The notes below the pieces were generated by a model, which was given only the letters and a program-made list of their open reading frames with translations, searched no databases and was not told where the DNA came from. DNA of 64,000 nucleotides, from the NCBI GenBank assembly GCA_027922465.2, contig BQMF02000021.1, forward strand, positions 930,001 to 994,000, read 5' to 3'. Positions within the stretch are counted from its first letter, which is position 1, and every line of letters starts with the position of its first letter. The position numbers and the translations under genes are program-made. Source of the DNA: Turritopsis dohrnii. Taxonomy: Eukaryota > Cnidaria > Hydrozoa > Anthoathecata > Oceaniidae. Positions 59,779 to 64,000 of this stretch are shown piece by piece.

Positions 59779-59880
59779 TTTAGGTGAGAATTACCTTGTT
59801 CTATTTCCATTTTTAGAAAAAATGAGCCCCGATTGTTTTCAAGCATATCAAGATTATTCTGTTCTATTCGAAAGATTAAA
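59779..59880 (+). repeat. End fragment of the TTAT transposon family
   Basis: TTAGGTGAGAATTACCTTG, then TTCTATTTCCATTTTTAGA and GATTGTTTTCAAGC match the left ~100 bp of the element at 16388. The remainder is absent. Confidence 0.7.
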
Positions 59881-60131
59881 AGCTTTCCAAAAGCAATCGA
59901 AAGTTCGAAAATTGAAATAGCGGTCGAAGGTTGGACTGGCTTCTATGAGCAGCATTTTGTCAAAAGTTCGAGATACAGACTGTAATTCGTTGCTTAGTGC
60001 TAAATATTAGTTCGAATAGCGGGAAGCACGAGATAGCGGGACAGATATTAGTTAACGAGATTGTAAATACTGATAAAAGTTGTTCGAGATTTATATGCTT
60101 TTTATATGAAATTGGACAAAAAATTAAAAAT

Positions 60132-60300
60132 ACAGTAAACTCTTTTCTAATCCGAACACCCAAAGGGGCCGAAAAAACGTTGGATTCATTCAGGAAAATT
60201 CGAATTACGGAGGCTCATTTACCGAGAAATTATTGGTGAAGAGACCATAAAATTTATTCGAATTAGAATTATGGAAGTTCGAAACATACAGATTCAATTG
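60132..60300. repeat. pogo/Tigger-like MITE fragment
   Basis: ACAGTAAACTCTTTTCTAAT, CCGAACACCCAAAGGGGCCG and several AATTCGAATTA motifs resemble pogo/Tigger MITE ends. The right end is not defined. Confidence 0.4.
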
Positions 60301-62340
60301 TATCTTAAGATCATCGTCAGCCTGAACTTTTGGCTACAAATTAGGAATATTATACATTCGTACAGATACACAACTAGATAGATAAAATATTCTTTTTAAA
60401 TCGGGAACTTTGCTCAATAATTGAAAGACAGATTTTATCTTCTCGTAAGGTTACTTTTATCTTGACTTTTGATACTGTGGTATCTTAATGTTACGTTTAC
60501 ATTAGCCTCTATTTGTTTAAAAGACATCAACAGTCTTATTTCTTCAGTTGATTCTTTCGTAGTTTTATTTTTTTTGTTTTTACTCCCTCTAAAATCTAAA
60601 TTTGGTTGATTAGGTACATTTGGGAAAAACATAAACACTGGTTTGATTTTAGAACATATTGTATACTGAAGAGAGTATTTTTCTGCGATCGTTTTCATAA
60701 GAATATACTAACACCGTATCAAGATGAATTTTGCGAGCGTCAATTGTAGATAACCGGTTTTATTTTTCGATTTTTTCGTTTGTCATCTACAAAGGGACAG
60801 AGTGCATCACTACCACTCCCGCTACAGTCTCTTTTACTGGAATATAATTCTGAAAATGTTTATTTTATATAATATGTCATTTTTTGCTGAGAAATCCCAT
60901 TAATTGTTCGTCTGCTTTGAATAATTTAAAGACCATGTGGATTATTTAGAGACGAGGAAGGGATCTTCCATCTTTTTTTCTTCGCCTTCTCCTCCATAAA
61001 CCTCATTAATTCATCAGAAGTTATTTCAAAGAGTGATCTTCTTTTCTTTTGGGTTATTCTCCTTAAAAAACGACTTAGCACGAGGTTGTCTCAATTTTTG
61101 ATTAAACTATAACACCTCACCGTGCTGGCTTATTATAGTCACAAGTTCCTTCTGCTCATTTGAGTCGTGTTGATTGTCATGCAATCTAATTTTAGCGAAT
61201 GGCCGCTTAATTAGCGAGTGGAAAATCGCGGAAACTTGCAAGAAGGTAGAAAAAAGACAAACATGATTTTCTGAAAAACTTCACAGAGTTAAATTCTTGT
61301 AAATCATCGTGTATACAAATGAATCCTCTCTCAGTTTGGTTTAGTACTCCCATTCTTCCCATTTTCGATATAAGCTAGTAGGTGACGAGGGCATGTTATA
61401 GATGGGAAATAAAATATACATCATTAAATTGGATAACACGAAGCAATGAATAATTTTTGCCAAAGTAAACTTTCATTTAGCGAAAATATGCTCATTCGCT
61501 AAAATCGCTAAAAGAAGGCGACGCAAAAAAAGGCAACCTAAGATACGGAGGACAATGGAAAAAGTTGACAATTATCCTAGCCTATTATCCTTATCTCCTA
61601 GCCTTGTGATGAGGGGCGTCAGCATACCGAATGTGTTTCGGTTGTTCTTAAGTATTTCTGAATGTTCAACGCCTTGAATAATAAAAGTTCTAGTCAGATA
61701 CAATACTAGAGCAAGGGACAAACGGTGAAGTGACGTAACCCAGTGGGAAAATTTGTCAAAATACCACTGCAGAAGAAGTGGACGTCTATAGAAGAAAACA
61801 CATAATTTCAATAAAATTGAGTTTCATTGCAGATACTTTTTTGACGAATTTGCCCAGTGGGATGTTTATCGTTGTAGATATGAACATACAGTACGATATC
61901 AAGATAAAAGTATTAACGTTAGATAGAAATCTCTTATAATTGATGGCTTTTTGATGGTGCAGGAACTGATTTTCGCCGGAATGATACCCGCGAAGATGGC
62001 TTTTACCCTTATCATCACAAAATCCAATCCAAAAAGTAACCAATTTGAATGGTTGATGAATTTTTCTACAATAAAAATGTTTTGATTTGAGTTTAACACG
62101 GAGGCTGGTAAACGGGATATTCAACAAGCATAATATTAGCATTTGAAGTATTTTTGTATGAAAGTTGAATGAAACAGTAGTTTTTAATTTACAAAATTTA
62201 TTATATAACTCATGAACTCCGCAGCGTTTTCTTGGGAATGAGTGTCAAAACTGAAAAGGTGCAGTTTTCCTTACCTAAGGATTCTAGAGAATAGAAAACC
62301 GAGAAGGAGAGCAAAATTCTCTTTTTCCATTTTCGAATGA
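60301..62340. other. Intergenic; 3' side of the channel gene
   Basis: No supported gene. A 118-codon minus-strand frame at 61786-62142 has no recognisable family and reads like AT-rich chance sequence. Confidence 0.4.
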
Positions 62341-63618
62341 TCAGACAAAGGCTAGTACCAATTTCAGGATCATCAAGATTAACACTTCAAACAAAGATAA
62401 AATCGAGCATCCGAGAAGGAGACCTAAAAACCCTCCAATTTCGCTGAACATTTCATTAAACCCATACAGTTCCTTTTCGTTGTTCACATCATATCTAGAG
62501 TCGTCTCGATATTTCAAACGAATATTTATCTCATTCTCACTTGGCACCTTCGCAAAATCTTCAATCATCGAGACTGATAGCTGGTATTTCTCTTCTTCAC
62601 ATGGAAGAGGGCAATGGGAAAAGTACCTTCGTTCTTTGAATTTAAACAAACAGTCTCTAGTGCTTCTAATGTCTATATGCTTGTGGCCATACTTCCACTT
62701 CATATCTTCAGAAATAAAATGATAGCAAAAATCAAATGTATCACCGCATTCTTTAAAGGTCTCTACACACTTCATGCTATCCAGACATCCCGTACGGGTG
62801 TAAGATCCCGGAAAAATGTAATCGTTGAGTTTACCATCAGTGCAGTTGGATTGAAAAGGCGGTCGCAACCGCTTTATAACAGATTTTTCCAGACCTATTT
62901 CGTAGCTCATTCCTGTTGTTAACGTCACATAATTGCTTTGGATGGGACCATAAACATTGGGCTGATGAACAAATACATGCAATTCGCTATGCTTGTTCGC
63001 TTTATTCATTAGAAAAACCTTGAAATTTTGGGTACCTGTTATTTTACTAGTCTTTCCAAGCAAATTCCATGACATACAATGACTACCCACCATGTTCATT
63101 TCACCGTGGTCTCCACCTGAGTTTTTGGTTGCCATGATAAATTCACGGTTTCCATTTGAATCTTCGGACATCACTGTAAGTCCACCCGGCATCAGAGTGA
63201 TCCCAAAAAACAATTTAACTTTGGGAATATTTCTGGTTTCATGTATGCATGGGTAAGGATAATACGGATACTGAATCAAGCCTATATTATTGAGAAGAAA
63301 CCTGCCGCAATAACTGATTTTGTATTGTGGTTTCGAACAAAAGGTGATGGCTGGAAGTGCTTGTTTTTCAGTAAAAACACTTTTGATACTGACATAAGAA
63401 TCCTTTTTCATATGTCTTTCCACAAGTATCACGGCATTGTAGGTAAAGAAGGCTGTACCGCCGAGTACCAGAATAAGCCATAATAAGGCTTCAAATCTAC
63501 TTCCTTTAAAGATGCGAGTGAAACCATGGATACTCATGCAGTCGAGATATCTTTTTGATGCATTTTGCAGAACAGTTATTTGTTTTCCTGAAATTAAAAG
63601 AAAATCGTATGTCATCAT
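62341..63618 (-). CDS. DEG/ENaC cation channel subunit, HyNaC-like
   Basis: Two-TM trimeric cation channel of the plasma membrane, about 425 residues; hydrozoan relatives (HyNaC) are gated by neuropeptides. The N-terminal gating motif HG (CMSIHGFTRIF) precedes TM1 (ALLWLILVLGGTAFFTYNAVI). Then come PAITFCSKPQYK, a large extracellular loop with paired Cys residues (CTDGKLND, GCLDSMKCVETFKECGDTFDFC, CLFKFKERRYFSHCPLPCEEEKY) and a pre-TM2 segment leading to TM2 with the selectivity filter G-C-S (GLLLGCSILSLFEVLI). The cytosolic tail is very short. The loop is shorter than in mammalian ASICs. ATG at 63618 (MMTYDF) is one start; a TTTCAG acceptor at 63588 suggests the sequence could instead be a second exon. 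Confidence 0.85.
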   Translation of the reverse strand: MMTYDFLLISGKQITVLQNASKRYLDCMSIHGFTRIFKGSRFEALLWLILVLGGTAFFTYNAVILVERHMKKDSYVSIKSVFTEKQALPAITFCSKPQYKISYCGRFLLNNIGLIQYPYYPYPCIHETRNIPKVKLFFGITLMPGGLTVMSEDSNGNREFIMATKNSGGDHGEMNMVGSHCMSWNLLGKTSKITGTQNFKVFLMNKANKHSELHVFVHQPNVYGPIQSNYVTLTTGMSYEIGLEKSVIKRLRPPFQSNCTDGKLNDYIFPGSYTRTGCLDSMKCVETFKECGDTFDFCYHFISEDMKWKYGHKHIDIRSTRDCLFKFKERRYFSHCPLPCEEEKYQLSVSMIEDFAKVPSENEINIRLKYRDDSRYDVNNEKELYGFNEMFSEIGGFLGLLLGCSILSLFEVLILMILKLVLAFV

Positions 63619-64000
63619 CAACAACCTTTTTCCCAGTTCTAGGACAAAAAAACTGTCTCTATTGGCCCCTTTTAGTCCCTATTTTGCGTTACCGATCAAG
63701 TATTTGTTGGGCAGAAACCGAAGAAAGTTAAAACTTTTAAGTTTTTTTGTTTTGTTTTTTTCAATCAAAGCAGTGATAATGAAACTTTACATTTTTTGTG
63801 TTTTTTAAATAAAAATACTGATACACAAAGCTTGAATGATATATCAACATTTTGATTTTCACAACCAAGTTCAGCAAGAAGATTATTGGGTCAGAAATGT
63901 GTGAAACTGGCAGACTGAAGATAATCTTACTTTCTCTCTCTCTTTCCTTCCGTCTTCTTTTCCATTTTCACCGAATTTCCCTGAATTTCTTTTAGATTTT
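63619..64000. other. Upstream of the channel gene
   Basis: Holds a pyrimidine-rich (TC)n tract at about 63926-63945. On the minus strand an ATG near 63972 with a GTAAGA donor near 63930 could be a first exon, but its phase does not fit the acceptor at 63588. Confidence 0.3.

Noticed and set aside
61786..62142. 118-codon minus-strand ORF
   Set aside because: No recognisable family and no supporting signals.
63930..63972. First exon of the DEG/ENaC gene
   Set aside because: Ending at the GTAAGA donor leaves two bases over, but the acceptor at 63588 needs one; the joined frame stops early.

Overview
The window is from an AT-rich, intron-bearing animal genome, most probably a cnidarian and plausibly a hydrozoan. 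The basis is the mix of metazoan genes (a p130Cas-type adhesion scaffold, a TRIM protein, a CASPR/neurexin-like receptor, an LAT-type amino acid transporter, rhodopsin-class receptors and a short DEG/ENaC channel resembling the hydrozoan HyNaC group) together with short GT-AG introns and dense, diverse DNA transposons. The species cannot be named from sequence alone.

Layout. 1-1060: last exon of a Cas-family scaffold (+). 5.2-6.4 kb: two-exon TRIM gene (+). 7.6-8.8 kb: small integrase-type transposon. 9.0-9.6 kb: ankyrin-repeat exon (+), followed by a 1.2-kb palindrome-plus-tandem-repeat insertion. 11.7-13.9 kb: dead integrase-type transposase split by two later insertions, both of which can be traced back to an in-frame empty site. 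14.1-31.0 kb: RecQ-like helicase repeats; one copy is split by a 1.77-kb transposon and then by a 12.2-kb same-orientation Helitron block (18556-30750) that entered at a single A^T site. Inside the block lies a nearly intact Rep-helicase gene and, on the same strand, a chain of eight tiny symmetric coding exons. 32-34 kb: tandem repeats and a weak ZAD-like ORF. 34.8-37.5 kb: CASPR-like receptor (-). 38.6-43.8 kb: complete eight-exon LAT-type SLC7 transporter (-). 45.8 kb: MADF relic. 51.6-53.2 kb: two rhodopsin-class receptor loci (-), both damaged. 54.6-59.7 kb: nested wreck in which Harbinger transposase pieces flank a Penelope-like element that itself carries a LINE and a tRNA-type SINE. 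62.3-63.6 kb: DEG/ENaC channel (-).

Host genes are spaced singly with no operon logic. CASPR-like receptor, LAT transporter, receptors and channel are membrane proteins, but nothing here shows that they act together. The most unusual feature is the Helitron block: a rolling-circle transposon carrying a spliceable gene built from 24-51 nt exons, all beginning and ending in phase 1, truncated where another Helitron begins.
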